DNA from: Kribbella caucasensis
Lineage (GTDB): Bacteria; Actinomycetota; Actinomycetes; Propionibacteriales; Kribbellaceae
Length of the DNA stretch: 64,000 bases
Reading direction: 5' to 3'
NCBI RefSeq assembly: GCF_004361855.1
Contig: NZ_SNWQ01000016.1
Location: forward strand, 124,001-188,000
Shown: positions 40,893 to 49,286 of the stretch, one piece after another
Layout of the letters: each line of letters starts with the position of its first letter
Position numbering within the stretch: the first letter of the stretch is position 1
Position numbers and translations under genes: made by a program
Notes under the pieces: model-generated
Databases searched by the model: none
What the model was told of the DNA's origin: nothing
Seen by the model: the letters and a program-made list of their open reading frames with translations, nothing else

Positions 40893-41386
40893 AGGCTGTT
40901 GGCCCGGGTGAGGAGACCTGCGTCGACCAGCTCGCGGCGGAGGGCTGCGTGGTCGGGGTGCCAGCTGTTCAGGATGGCGTTGACGGTGGCTTCCGGGTAC
41001 TCCGTGCCGGGGTCGAACGAGGTGGCCAGGTATTCGAGCACGATCCGGAACTTGGCCGGCACGGTCGGGAAGTGGGTCAGCCGGCCGTCCCGGATGAACG
41101 AGGCCAGGACGGCGTCGCGGGACGGGTCGGGGTCCAGCGGCTCGCGTTCGGGGCGGGACGTGCGGACCACGTCCTTGAAGACCGACTCCTCGGCGTACAG
41201 ACCGTCAGCATCGGACTGGATCAGACCGTTCTTGCCGAGCCGTTGGAGCGCCTTCGCGACCACCGGCAGCTCGAGTCCGGCCGCCCCGGTGATCTCCTCC
41301 GGAGTGCGCGCGCCGAGGACGACAGCGGCGTACGTGCGCAGTCTCGACGGTTCGGCCAGGAGTCCACAGAGGTGATCGGCGTTCAT
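40874..41386 (-). CDS. DUF2087 protein with ArsR-like winged helix
   Basis: A 170-residue protein. The N-terminal half is a winged helix (HLCGLLAEPSRLRTYAAVVL, ITGAAGLELPVVAKALQRLG). The C-terminal half is DUF2087: RLTHFPTVPAKFRIVLEYLA, then YPEATVNAILNSWHPDHAAL and RRELVDAGLL. DUF2087 occurs in regulators of unknown ligand. ATG at 41386 matches the start of the HTH. It is divergent from the P1 peptidase gene, which it may control. Confidence 0.78.
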   Translation of the reverse strand: MNADHLCGLLAEPSRLRTYAAVVLGARTPEEITGAAGLELPVVAKALQRLGKNGLIQSDADGLYAEESVFKDVVRTSRPEREPLDPDPSRDAVLASFIRDGRLTHFPTVPAKFRIVLEYLATSFDPGTEYPEATVNAILNSWHPDHAALRRELVDAGLLTRANSLYRRTT

Positions 41387-41412
41387 GCCATCCACGCTAA
41401 ACAAGCCCGCAA

Positions 41413-41461
41413 CCGGATTTCGCCTGACCAGGGCGGTGGGGTGGGGAACGAATTTGACTAG
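41413..41461 (+). repeat. Dispersed repeat, copy B
   Basis: Partner of 34237-34285 in the same orientation (39 of 49 identical; core 41431-41447 identical over 17 bases). Here it lies in the promoter region between the DUF2087 and P1 peptidase genes, unlike copy A, which lies between two gene ends. Confidence 0.7.
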
Positions 41462-41483
41462 TTGAGGTGCTAGACCTGTCCCC

Positions 41484-42524
41484 ATGCAGCCAGGCCCGCA
41501 CAACGGGATCACCGACGTCCCCGGAGTCCTCGTCGGACAAGTCCAGCGCCTCGATCCGCCGTACCTGACCGGTACTACGGTCGTCCACGTTCCCGGTACT
41601 GCGGTTGCGGGTGTCGACGTACGCGGTGGCGCCCCGGGGACCCGCGAGACCGACCTGCTCGACCCCGTGAACTCCAACGCCGGCGTGCACGCGATCGTGC
41701 TGACCGGTGGTAGCGCCTATGGGCTCGACACGGCCGGCGGGGTGATGGGGTGGCTGGAGGAGCGTGGTCAGGGGGTGCGGGTCGGGCCGGGCGAGCGTGA
41801 CGTCGTACCGATCGTGCCGACGGCGGTGGTGTTCGACCTCGGCCGGGGTGGTGGGTTCCAGGCGCGGCCGACGGCCGAGTGGGGACGGGAGGCGATCGAG
41901 GCGGCCGGCGACGGTCCGGTTGCTGAGGGCAACCATGGGGCCGGGGCTGGTGCGCGTGCGGGCCGGCTGAAGGGTGGCACCGGGTCGGCGAGTGTGCGGC
42001 TGGACGACGGTACGACGGTCGGCGCGCTCGTGATCGTCAACGCGGTCGGGTCCACGGTCGGCGCCGACGGGCGGTTGCTGGGAGAGCGGTACGGGCTGGG
42101 GGAGGAGTTCGCGGGACTGCGGACTCCGGTGGAACCGGCTCCCGAGCCGCCGACTGGGTCTCTTCCCGGGATGAACACGGTGATCGCGATCGTCGCGACC
42201 GACGCCGCTCTGGACAAGACGGCCGCGCGGCGGATGGCGATGGTCGCCCATGACGGACTCGCTCGGGCGATCGATCCGATCCACACCTTGGTCGACGGCG
42301 ACTCGGTGTTCGCGCTGTCCACTGCTCCGGCGGGGACGCCGCGGTTGAGCGTGACCGATAGCGAGGCGTTGCCGGCGTTGGAGACGATCTTCGCCGCCGG
42401 TGCGCGGACGTTGGCACGCGCGATCGTCCGCGGCGTACTGGCGGCTGAATCCGTGGAGACGCCGGCCGGGAAGCTGGTCAGCTACCGCGACGCGTATCCG
42501 TCCGCATTCAAGACGAGCGGCTAG
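41484..42524 (+). CDS. P1-family (S58, DmpA/NylC-like) self-processing peptidase
   Basis: A 346-residue N-terminal-nucleophile hydrolase precursor. The expected autocleavage is between N231 and T232 in LPGMNTVIAI, freeing Thr as nucleophile and giving chains of about 231 and 115 residues. Early motifs NGITDVPGVLVGQV and VLTGGSAYGLDTAGGV match DmpA aminopeptidases and 6-aminohexanoate-oligomer hydrolases (NylC). The usual nucleophile is Ser in DmpA and Thr in NylC; Thr here points to the NylC-like branch. Substrate unknown; cytosolic, as no signal peptide is present. Confidence 0.83.
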   Translation: MQPGPHNGITDVPGVLVGQVQRLDPPYLTGTTVVHVPGTAVAGVDVRGGAPGTRETDLLDPVNSNAGVHAIVLTGGSAYGLDTAGGVMGWLEERGQGVRVGPGERDVVPIVPTAVVFDLGRGGGFQARPTAEWGREAIEAAGDGPVAEGNHGAGAGARAGRLKGGTGSASVRLDDGTTVGALVIVNAVGSTVGADGRLLGERYGLGEEFAGLRTPVEPAPEPPTGSLPGMNTVIAIVATDAALDKTAARRMAMVAHDGLARAIDPIHTLVDGDSVFALSTAPAGTPRLSVTDSEALPALETIFAAGARTLARAIVRGVLAAESVETPAGKLVSYRDAYPSAFKTSG

Positions 42525-42530
42525 GCGGAC

Positions 42531-42548
42531 GTAGTACGTGCGTACTAC
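42531..42548. promoter_or_regulatory. 18-bp palindrome after the P1 peptidase gene
   Basis: GTAGTACG and CGTACTAC surround TG, six bases after the stop codon. It lies at the start of a 236-base gap (42525-42760) before the DUF5998 gene, in which nothing else stands out. It may be an operator or a terminator stem. Confidence 0.45.
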
Positions 42549-42760
42549 CGTCTGGGGTGGGTTTCTGGCCGTTTGTTGAGGTAAGAAACTCACCCCGGTC
42601 TCGCAACGAACCTCCCCGTTCTATCGAGTGGTACGCCTCGTCCGGTCGGCGGCAACCAGGTGCCGCTGCTGCCAGCCAAGCGCGGGCCGGATCGGCGGGT
42701 CGGGCCGGGGGAAGGTGAGCGGAAAGTGGGGTTGAGCGGGGTGCATGCGAGGATGGGCAG

Positions 42761-43390
42761 ATGCGTGACCTGAATGCGCCGGTTCCGGAGCTTGCGGATG
42801 CCTCGTCCGAGCTGCGCGAGTCGATCGACCGGTGCGGCTACTACCCAGAAGTGGTATCGGACTCGCTCGCGGTGGCGATCGCAGGGGAGCCGATCCGGGC
42901 GTTCGTGCTGCAGCACGAACCGACCTTCGACCGGGACGAAGTGCGCCGGCACATCACCATCCTGGCGCTCACCCCGTCCCGGCTGATCGTCGGCCATACC
43001 GACGAGCACGCCGCCGACGACCTGATCCAGGCGCCGTACGCGTCCACCTCGACCGAGGCGATCCCGTTGAACCGGGTGAACGCCGTCGTCATCAACCGGG
43101 TGGTCCCGAATCCGGCCGGCTACGGATCGCGGCGTACGGCGGCGGCCGGCACCTCGGATCCGGCGCTGGGCGGTGAGGTGGTGCTGACGATCGGCTGGGG
43201 CATGGTGAACCGGATCGATCTCGAGCCCGCCGTCTGCGCGGACCCGAACTGCGAGGCCGACCACGGGTACACCGGCTCCGTCGCGGCCGACGACATCTCG
43301 TTGCGGATCAGCTCCGCCGCCGACGGCCCGGCCGGCATTCAGCAGGTGCTCGACTTCGCGGCGGCGCTTTCCTCCGCGACCAGCAGGTAG
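42761..43390 (+). CDS. DUF5998 family protein
   Basis: A 209-residue protein with the pattern RESIDRCGYYPEVVSDSLAV, RHITILALTPSRLIVGHTDE and DPNCEADHGYTGSV, matching the actinobacterial DUF5998 family, for which I know no function. CADPNCEADH could bind metal. It lies six bases ahead of the phosphodiesterase gene; from memory this pair, followed by thymidine kinase, is conserved in actinobacteria, hinting at a shared role in nucleotide or phosphate metabolism. Confidence 0.65.
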   Translation: MRDLNAPVPELADASSELRESIDRCGYYPEVVSDSLAVAIAGEPIRAFVLQHEPTFDRDEVRRHITILALTPSRLIVGHTDEHAADDLIQAPYASTSTEAIPLNRVNAVVINRVVPNPAGYGSRRTAAAGTSDPALGGEVVLTIGWGMVNRIDLEPAVCADPNCEADHGYTGSVAADDISLRISSAADGPAGIQQVLDFAAALSSATSR

Positions 43391-43396
43391 TCCGGG

Positions 43397-44521
43397 GTGT
43401 CCGGCCCGACGCCTATGCTTCCTGCCTACGGCGGCGGGTCACTCGCGGACGTCCTCCCGTCGGTCGCCGGCGCCCTGTCGGTTCCCGGTGAGCAGAACAC
43501 GCTCGGCCTACCACCAGCACCCCGGTACGCCGTACTGCTGCTCGACGGCCTCGGCTGGAACCTCCTGCGACGCAACGCCGACCTCGCGCCGTACCTGTCC
43601 TCGCTGACCGGTCGGGCCCTGACCTCCGGCGTACCGTCGACCACCGCCGCCAGCCTCACCAGCCTCGGTACGGGTCTCCCACCGGGTGCACACGGCATCG
43701 TCGGCTACAGCTCGATCGTCCCGGAGACCGGCGCGTTGCTGAACGCGCTGGCCTGGGACAAACCGGTCGATCCCCGGATCTGGCAGCCGCATCGGACCGT
43801 GTTCGAGCGGATCGCGGCCGCGGGGGTTGCCACGCGCAACGTCAGCAAGGCGCGGTTCGACACGTCCGGGCTGACGGCTGCCGCGTTCCGGGGGAGTGCC
43901 CACCGCGGCGCGGACACCGTGGACGACCGGCTCGACGCGACCAGGTTCGCGAGCCGGGAGGGGAGTTCATCGCTGGTGTACGTGTACGACTCGCAGCTCG
44001 ACTACACCGGTCACGGGCAGGGGTGCGAGTCGTGGCAGTGGCGGAAGGAACTCGCGGCCGCCGATACCTTCGCCCAGCGCGTCCGCTCATCGCTGCCGCG
44101 GGACGCCGTGCTCGTCGTCGTCGCGGACCACGGGATGGTCGACGTCCAGCCCGACAACCGGATCGACCTCGACGCCGACCCCGCGTTGCTGAACGGACTC
44201 CGGCTGATCGGCGGCGAGTCCCGCTTCAGGCACCTGTACTGCGTGGACGGCGCGACCCCGGACGTCGTGGCGACGTACCAGGAGCGGCTCGGCGATCAGG
44301 CGCTGGTGTTGACGCGTGAGGAGGCGGCTGGGCGCGGCTGGTTCGGTCCGGTCGAGGAGCGCGTGTCGCCGCGGATCGGTGATGTGGTGGTCGCGTCGCT
44401 CGGTTCGATCGCGCTGGTCGCCGGCCAGCGCTTCCCGCAGGAGGCCGCCCTGATCGGCCTGCACGGCTCCCTCACCGACGACGAGATGGCGATCCCGCTG
44501 CTCATCGACGAGGGCTTCTGA
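43397..44521 (+). CDS. Alkaline-phosphatase-superfamily nucleotide pyrophosphatase/phosphodiesterase
   Basis: A 374-residue two-metal phosphodiesterase. Metal and nucleophile motifs in order: LLLDGLGWNLL (Asp), TTAASLTSLGTGLPPGAHG (nucleophile region), YVYDSQLDYTGHGQG (Asp/His), VVVADHGMVDV (Asp-His) and GLHGSLTDDEM (final His). This order fits NPP-type enzymes that hydrolyse nucleotide pyrophosphates or phosphodiesters. There is no signal peptide, which is less usual for the group. GTG at 43397 starts six bases after DUF5998. Confidence 0.85.
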   Translation: MSGPTPMLPAYGGGSLADVLPSVAGALSVPGEQNTLGLPPAPRYAVLLLDGLGWNLLRRNADLAPYLSSLTGRALTSGVPSTTAASLTSLGTGLPPGAHGIVGYSSIVPETGALLNALAWDKPVDPRIWQPHRTVFERIAAAGVATRNVSKARFDTSGLTAAAFRGSAHRGADTVDDRLDATRFASREGSSSLVYVYDSQLDYTGHGQGCESWQWRKELAAADTFAQRVRSSLPRDAVLVVVADHGMVDVQPDNRIDLDADPALLNGLRLIGGESRFRHLYCVDGATPDVVATYQERLGDQALVLTREEAAGRGWFGPVEERVSPRIGDVVVASLGSIALVAGQRFPQEAALIGLHGSLTDDEMAIPLLIDEGF

Positions 44522-44542
44522 GGCTCCAGGCCAAGACAGAGC

Positions 44543-46183
44543 TCAGAAGCTCCAGACGTTCCAGAAGAAACTCGCGGAGGCCGTGCGCGCCTCGGCGTCG
44601 CGGGCCGTCACGGTCACCTTGTACCGGCCTGCGCCCGGTGTGAGCACCCCGATGATCCAGCCTCGCTCGTGGTCGATCGACAAGCCCGGCGGCAGTCCCG
44701 TCGCGGTGTAGCTGATCCCGCCCTTGCCGCTCATCCCCTTGATCAGCAAGGGAATCGCCGGCAACCCACCGAACCCGAGTTGCTCACCCGGCTCCGTCAC
44801 AGTCACCCCGGTGCCCGACGTACTGCCTGCCACTCCGACGGCCTCGGCGGCGTCGACCAGCCCCTCGCCGTAGTACGAGTTGTTCGCGTCGGAACCGGTG
44901 CACTCGCCACCTGACGCGGCCGGGCACGGAAGGTCGTTGGCCTGTCCGCCGAGTCGCTCCCGCACCTGCTCGGCCGTGAGTTTCGGGTTCACACTGCGCA
45001 GCAACGCGGCGACACCCGCGACGTGCGGCGACGCCATCGACGTACCCTGCAGGGTCTGGTAGCCGCCGCCCGGGATGGTCGAGTAGACCTCCTCACCGGG
45101 CGCGGCCACGGTGATCTTGTTGTCGCCGAAGTTGGAGAACCCGGACTTCAGGTTGTCGGTGTCGACCGACGCGACCACGACGACGTTGGGGAGTTCGCCC
45201 GGCAGGTTGAGGCAGTCGTTGGAGACGTTGCGCGGTCCCGGGGTCGAGTCGTTCGGGCTGGTGTCGTCGGCGGACTTCTCGGCCAGGTTGTAGTTCTCGT
45301 TGCCGGCGGCGGCCACGTTGACCACGCCCTTGGAATCCGAGTACGCGACCGAGCGGCGGACCGCCTCGGCGATCGCGTCCTGGTCAGGGTCGGTCGGGCA
45401 GACGAACAACCACGGGTCGGTGTAGTAGCTGTTGTTGGTCACCGAGACGCCCTTGTCGGCGGCGAACATGAACGCGCACACCGTGTTCTCCGGGAAGAAC
45501 AGCTGACTGCCCGCCTCGGCGACCCGGATGGAGGAGATCCGTACGCCGGGGGCGACGCCGACCATGCCCTTGCCGTCCTTGGCCGCCGCGATCGAACCGG
45601 CGACATGTGTCCCGTGCTCGCCGACCGGCCGCCAGGATCCGGGCCGGGTGTCGACCTTGCCGTAGGCGCAGGACGCGGACCGGGTCGCGTCGAAGTTCGC
45701 CTTGAGATCGGGGTGCTGGTCGTCGACACCGGTGTCCAGTACGCCGACGGTGATCGCCTTCGAACCGGGGTTGATCGCCCACGCCTTGTCGGCGCCGATC
45801 TGGGTCATGTCGGAGCGGGAGATCTCGGGGGAGGCGTTGGGCTGTTCCGTCACGGCCGGTGGGATCGCCGGGTTCGCGGCGGCCGGCGGGACGTCCGACG
45901 TACGGGTCGCGCCGACCTTCTGGACCCCGTTGACCGTGCGCATCCGGCCGGCGAAGTCCGCGGCCGTCGAGTGGACCACGATCACGCCGACCGCGTCGTA
46001 CGTCGCGAAGACCGTGCCGCCGTTCTGGGTGATCGCGGCGGTGACCTGCGCGGTCTGCTTCGGCGCGGTGAGGACGAAGTACGCACGCAGGCCTGCCTCC
46101 GACCGGACGGGTGCCGCGGCCGACGGCAGGACGCCGATCGAGGCCAGGCAGAGCGAGAGGAGGAGGATCAGAGCTTTGCGCAC
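44543..46183 (-). CDS. Secreted subtilisin-like serine protease (S8) with Ig-like tail
   Basis: A 546-residue exported protease. Signal peptide about 1-24 (ALILLLSLCLASIGVLPSAA), I9-type inhibitor prodomain (about 30-100), then the catalytic domain with D150 (VGVLDTGVDDQHPDL), H193 (EHGTHVAGSIAA), oxyanion N294 (AAGNEN) and S381 (GTSMASPHVAG). The last 80 residues (GLPAIPLLIKGMSGKG to the end) are an Ig-like beta domain (He_PIG style). GTG start; TTTACT five bases upstream may serve as -10 of a leaderless mRNA. It is divergent from thymidine kinase and probably digests environmental protein. Confidence 0.9.
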   Translation of the reverse strand: MRKALILLLSLCLASIGVLPSAAAPVRSEAGLRAYFVLTAPKQTAQVTAAITQNGGTVFATYDAVGVIVVHSTAADFAGRMRTVNGVQKVGATRTSDVPPAAANPAIPPAVTEQPNASPEISRSDMTQIGADKAWAINPGSKAITVGVLDTGVDDQHPDLKANFDATRSASCAYGKVDTRPGSWRPVGEHGTHVAGSIAAAKDGKGMVGVAPGVRISSIRVAEAGSQLFFPENTVCAFMFAADKGVSVTNNSYYTDPWLFVCPTDPDQDAIAEAVRRSVAYSDSKGVVNVAAAGNENYNLAEKSADDTSPNDSTPGPRNVSNDCLNLPGELPNVVVVASVDTDNLKSGFSNFGDNKITVAAPGEEVYSTIPGGGYQTLQGTSMASPHVAGVAALLRSVNPKLTAEQVRERLGGQANDLPCPAASGGECTGSDANNSYYGEGLVDAAEAVGVAGSTSGTGVTVTEPGEQLGFGGLPAIPLLIKGMSGKGGISYTATGLPPGLSIDHERGWIIGVLTPGAGRYKVTVTARDAEARTASASFFWNVWSF

Positions 46184-46270
46184 GTTCCAGTAAATCCCGC
46201 CACCGGCTCAGAACCCAAGCCGACCCCCCGCCGTCGTTGACGAGCCAATGAGTTGGCAGGATGTGCGCCC

Positions 46271-46921
46271 GTGGCTGACCTGCTCTACTTCACCGGGACC
46301 ATGGACTGCGGCAAGTCCACGCTGGCACTGCAGATGGATCACAACCACAAGGCACGCGGCCGGATCGGGCGGATCTTCACCAGCCACGACCGGGCCGGCG
46401 AGTCGGTGCTGTCGTCCCGGCTTGGGCTCGAGGCGGTCGCGGTCGAGGTACGGCCGGACTTCGACTTCTGGCACTACGTCGTCGACGAGCTGACCCAGGG
46501 CGGCCGGATCGACTACGTGGTCTGCGACGAGGCGCAGTTCTACCAGCCGGCCCAGGTCGAGCAGCTGGCCCGGTTGGTGGACGAGTTGCAGATCGACGTG
46601 TTCTGCTTCGGCATCCTGACCGACTTCCGCGCCACCCTGTTCCCCGGTTCGGCCCGGCTGGTCGAACTCGCCGACCGGATGGAACTGCTCCAGGTCGAGG
46701 CGCTCTGCTGGTGCGGTGAACGCGCCACCCACAACGCCCGGACGATCGGCGGCGAGATGGTCACCGAAGGCGAGCAACTCGTCGTGGGTGACATCGTGCA
46801 GAACGAGCTGGAAGTGGCGTACGAAGTACTCTGCCGTCGTAACCACCGCCGCAAGCTGACCGCCGCCCGCGCGCGAGCCACCCTGTCACCCGAGGTTCTC
46901 CCGTTCGGAGGTACCGCATGA
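46271..46921 (+). CDS. tdk: Thymidine kinase
   Basis: A 216-residue type II thymidine kinase that phosphorylates thymidine for salvage. Walker A GTMDCGKST at residues 9-17, Walker B-like YVVCDEAQFY with catalytic Glu, lasso loop FGILTDFRATLFPGS, and a zinc site made by CWCGERATHNAR and the late CRRNH. GTG at 46271 is chosen for its GGCAGGA upstream and because the family starts close to the P-loop; a start at 46253 would add six residues. It overlaps the rhodanese gene by four bases. Confidence 0.9.
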   Translation: MADLLYFTGTMDCGKSTLALQMDHNHKARGRIGRIFTSHDRAGESVLSSRLGLEAVAVEVRPDFDFWHYVVDELTQGGRIDYVVCDEAQFYQPAQVEQLARLVDELQIDVFCFGILTDFRATLFPGSARLVELADRMELLQVEALCWCGERATHNARTIGGEMVTEGEQLVVGDIVQNELEVAYEVLCRRNHRRKLTAARARATLSPEVLPFGGTA

Positions 46922-47766
46922 ACCCGCTGATCACCGCAGCCGAGCTGCTGGCGGCGACCGATCGCCCGGTCGTCGGCGACGTCGCCAATCGCCTGGTCGT
47001 CATCGACGTGACCTGGAACCTGGCCGGTCCGCCCGGCCGGGACGCGTACGACGCCGGCCACATCCCCGGCGCCCACTTCGTCGACCTCGACACCGAACTG
47101 GCCGGCCCACCCGGCGACGGCGGCCGCCACCCCTTGCCGTCCGCAACCGTCGTCGAGGCGGCGCTCCGCCGGGCCGGCGTCGATGCCGATACACCAGTGG
47201 TTGTCTACGACGCGGCCAACTCGATGGCGGCGGCACGGGCCCGCTGGATCTTCCTGTACTTCGGCGTCCGCGACGTCCGCGTCCTCGACGGAGGCTTCGC
47301 CGCCTGGCAAACCGCCGGGGGAGAAGCCAGTACGACGGTGCCGCCGGCCGCGAGTGGTTCGTTCGTCGCGTCACCCGGTCAGCTCCCGATGCTCGACGCG
47401 GACGACGCCGCCGAGATCGCGTCCTCGGGTGTGCTGCTCGACGCGCGCGCTCCCGAGCGGTTCGCGGGTGAGGTGGAGCCGATGGACAAGGTCGCCGGCC
47501 ACATCCCCGGTGCCGTGAACGCCCCGACCACCGCGAACGTCGACGCCGACGGCCGCTTCCTCCCGACCGAGGACCTGCGCAGCCGATTCGCCGCCCTCGG
47601 CGCGGACGGTTCGAAACCCATCGGCACCTACTGCGGCTCCGGCGTCACGGCCGCCCACGAAGCCCTCGCCCTGGAGATCGCCGGCCTGGACGCCCCCGTC
47701 TACCTCGGCTCCTGGTCCCACTGGATCACCGACCCCACCCACCCCATCGCCACCGGCCGCTCCTAA
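46918..47766 (+). CDS. Two-domain thiosulfate/3-mercaptopyruvate sulfurtransferase
   Basis: A 282-residue rhodanese with two tandem domains. The inactive N-terminal domain has VVIDVTWNLAGPPGRDAYDA and HIPGAHFVDLDTELAGPPGD; the C-terminal one has VLLDARAPERFAGEVEPMDK, GHIPGAVNAPT and the active cysteine C239 in YCGSGVTAAHEAL. CGSGVTA favours 3-mercaptopyruvate over thiosulfate as donor. Start overlaps thymidine kinase (ATGA). Confidence 0.9.
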   Translation: MNPLITAAELLAATDRPVVGDVANRLVVIDVTWNLAGPPGRDAYDAGHIPGAHFVDLDTELAGPPGDGGRHPLPSATVVEAALRRAGVDADTPVVVYDAANSMAAARARWIFLYFGVRDVRVLDGGFAAWQTAGGEASTTVPPAASGSFVASPGQLPMLDADDAAEIASSGVLLDARAPERFAGEVEPMDKVAGHIPGAVNAPTTANVDADGRFLPTEDLRSRFAALGADGSKPIGTYCGSGVTAAHEALALEIAGLDAPVYLGSWSHWITDPTHPIATGRS

Positions 47767-47889
47767 CCTCACCACCCCATCGCCCGGCCCCGCCTGGCCA
47801 CACGCGCGGCCCGGCCTGACCCCACCCACCCCATCGCCCCCGGCGGTTCCTGCCCCCGCCCGCACCACCTCACCCCGGCAAAGCACCAC

Positions 47890-48002
47890 CCCCAACTCCT
47901 CACTTTGAGCACGGGCCAGGCGTGCATCGCGGACTTTGGGCACCGGCCGGCCACGGTATCCGCTGTTCGGCGACTGTCGGGTGCTCAAAGTGGTGGTTGG
48001 GG
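47890..48002. repeat. 113-bp inverted-repeat structure
   Basis: Arms 47890-47912 and 47981-48002 match except for a small central difference: both end in the identical 12-mer CACTTTGAGCAC (47901-47912) or its complement (47981-47992), and begin CCCCAAC. A third related motif, GACTTTGGGCAC, lies at 47932-47943 between them. It could be a terminator of the rhodanese operon or a small mobile-element remnant. Confidence 0.65.
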
Positions 48003-48076
48003 CCGGTGGCGAGGGTGGGTGGGGCGAGGTATTCGATCAGGCTGATAACTGGTGGGTGTGCGCTTGACGCGGCCGG

Positions 48077-48104
48077 TTGACGAGCGGAGTCTCGTGGGTA
48101 ATCG
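48077..48104 (+). promoter_or_regulatory. Promoter of the DUF4185 gene
   Basis: TTGACG (48077-48082) and TAATCG (48099-48104) are 16 bases apart, leaving a leader of about 20 bases that holds GAGGAG at 48121-48126. Confidence 0.5.
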
Positions 48105-48131
48105 ATTTCCCGCCCCGGTCGAGGAGTGCCC

Positions 48132-49286
48132 ATGTCCAGTGAGCCGACAGTCAAGCGATCCACATTCCTGAAAGCCGCGGTAGGTGCCGGGGCGTTGCTA
48201 GCTGCGCCGGGGATCGCCGCGAGCGCCGCCGCATCCACCCGCACCGCTTGGAGCCCATCGGGCGCGTCAACTGCTCGCGGTCCGGTGGCTGCCTCGGCTG
48301 GGGCGGCGGGGCCGAGCGCGGTACTGACGAACAAGGTGGCGGATCTGACCGGGCCTGGGTTGACGGATCGGTTCCGGATGGCGGCCACGGATCTGGGGAT
48401 TCCGGTGCGGACGCCGGACGGGCGGATGCTTTTCATGTTCGGCGACACGTTCGAGAACCCGGTCGTCGGCGGCGGCTGGTGGCGGTCCCCGGTGGCGTTG
48501 TGGTCGACCACCACGGACCTCAACGGAGGCGTGACGTGGTCCGGTGCCGTCGGGGGAGCGGCCGCGCAGCAACTCTGGGACTACCCGCACGACAACCCGA
48601 CTTTCTCGACCGTGCTGCCGTCGGACGTGATCACCATCGGCGGGTCGATGTACCTGCACGCGATGGTCAACAAGGGTCTCGGGAATGTCGTCTGGACCGA
48701 GATCTGGCGCAGCGACAACTCCGGCGCGAACTGGTACCACACCGGAGCGAAGTTCCCGTCGGACCTCGACGGCGGCCTGTTCCAGTGCCTCACCTGGGGC
48801 GAGGGCAACGACGGGTATGTCTACGTCTACTCGACCGGTTTCCAGCGGAACAAGCCGATCATCCTCAAACGAGTCCGCAGCAACCAGCTCGCCAACCCCG
48901 CGGCGTACGAACCGTGGGGTTGGCGCGACGGTGCATGGAACTGGGGCAACCCGGCAACCCCGATCCTGACCGGTAGCTTCGGCGAACTCTGCCTCCGCCC
49001 GCTCGGCGGCAAGTGGGTGCTGACCTGGTTCAACGCCGGCGACTACCGGATCGACGGCATCATCATGGACACCCCGACCTCCAATCTCTACACCGCCTAC
49101 CGGCAGACCCTGATCTACGGCGGCGCCTGGGGCCAGGAGAACGACAACCACGTCGCCCAGCTCTACGGCGGCTACATCATCCCCGGCTCCACCCTCTCGG
49201 ACCTGCACCTCTCGGTCAGCCAATGGAAAACCGACACCGGCTGGCCCTACCGAGTGATGCAGTTCCGAACCCGCAACTTCGGCTAG
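48132..49286 (+). CDS. Secreted DUF4185 (GH183-type) protein
   Basis: A 384-residue exported protein. Signal region about 1-38 (VKRSTFLKAAVGAGALLAAP), Tat-like but with Lys-Arg. The rest is a DUF4185 beta-propeller: FMFGDTFENPVVGGGWWRSP, YVYSTGFQRNKPIILKRV, WVLTWFNAGDYRIDGIIMD. DUF4185 includes the GH183 endo-D-arabinanases that cut arabinan of mycobacterial cell walls, so this protein may attack arabinogalactan of competing or own cell walls. Acidic residues in GDTF and NAGDYR are candidates for catalysis, but I cannot confirm activity. ATG at 48132 follows GAGGAG. Convergent with the dioxygenase gene (stops overlap by 4). Confidence 0.78.
   Translation: MSSEPTVKRSTFLKAAVGAGALLAAPGIAASAAASTRTAWSPSGASTARGPVAASAGAAGPSAVLTNKVADLTGPGLTDRFRMAATDLGIPVRTPDGRMLFMFGDTFENPVVGGGWWRSPVALWSTTTDLNGGVTWSGAVGGAAAQQLWDYPHDNPTFSTVLPSDVITIGGSMYLHAMVNKGLGNVVWTEIWRSDNSGANWYHTGAKFPSDLDGGLFQCLTWGEGNDGYVYVYSTGFQRNKPIILKRVRSNQLANPAAYEPWGWRDGAWNWGNPATPILTGSFGELCLRPLGGKWVLTWFNAGDYRIDGIIMDTPTSNLYTAYRQTLIYGGAWGQENDNHVAQLYGGYIIPGSTLSDLHLSVSQWKTDTGWPYRVMQFRTRNFG

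Larger units (their letters stand above)
47767..48131. other. Intergenic region with a long inverted repeat
   Basis: A 365-base gap without a credible gene, located between rhodanese and DUF4185. Its first part is C-rich with runs such as CCACCCCATCGCC. It also contains the inverted repeat at 47890-48002 and a promoter at 48077-48104. Confidence 0.6.
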
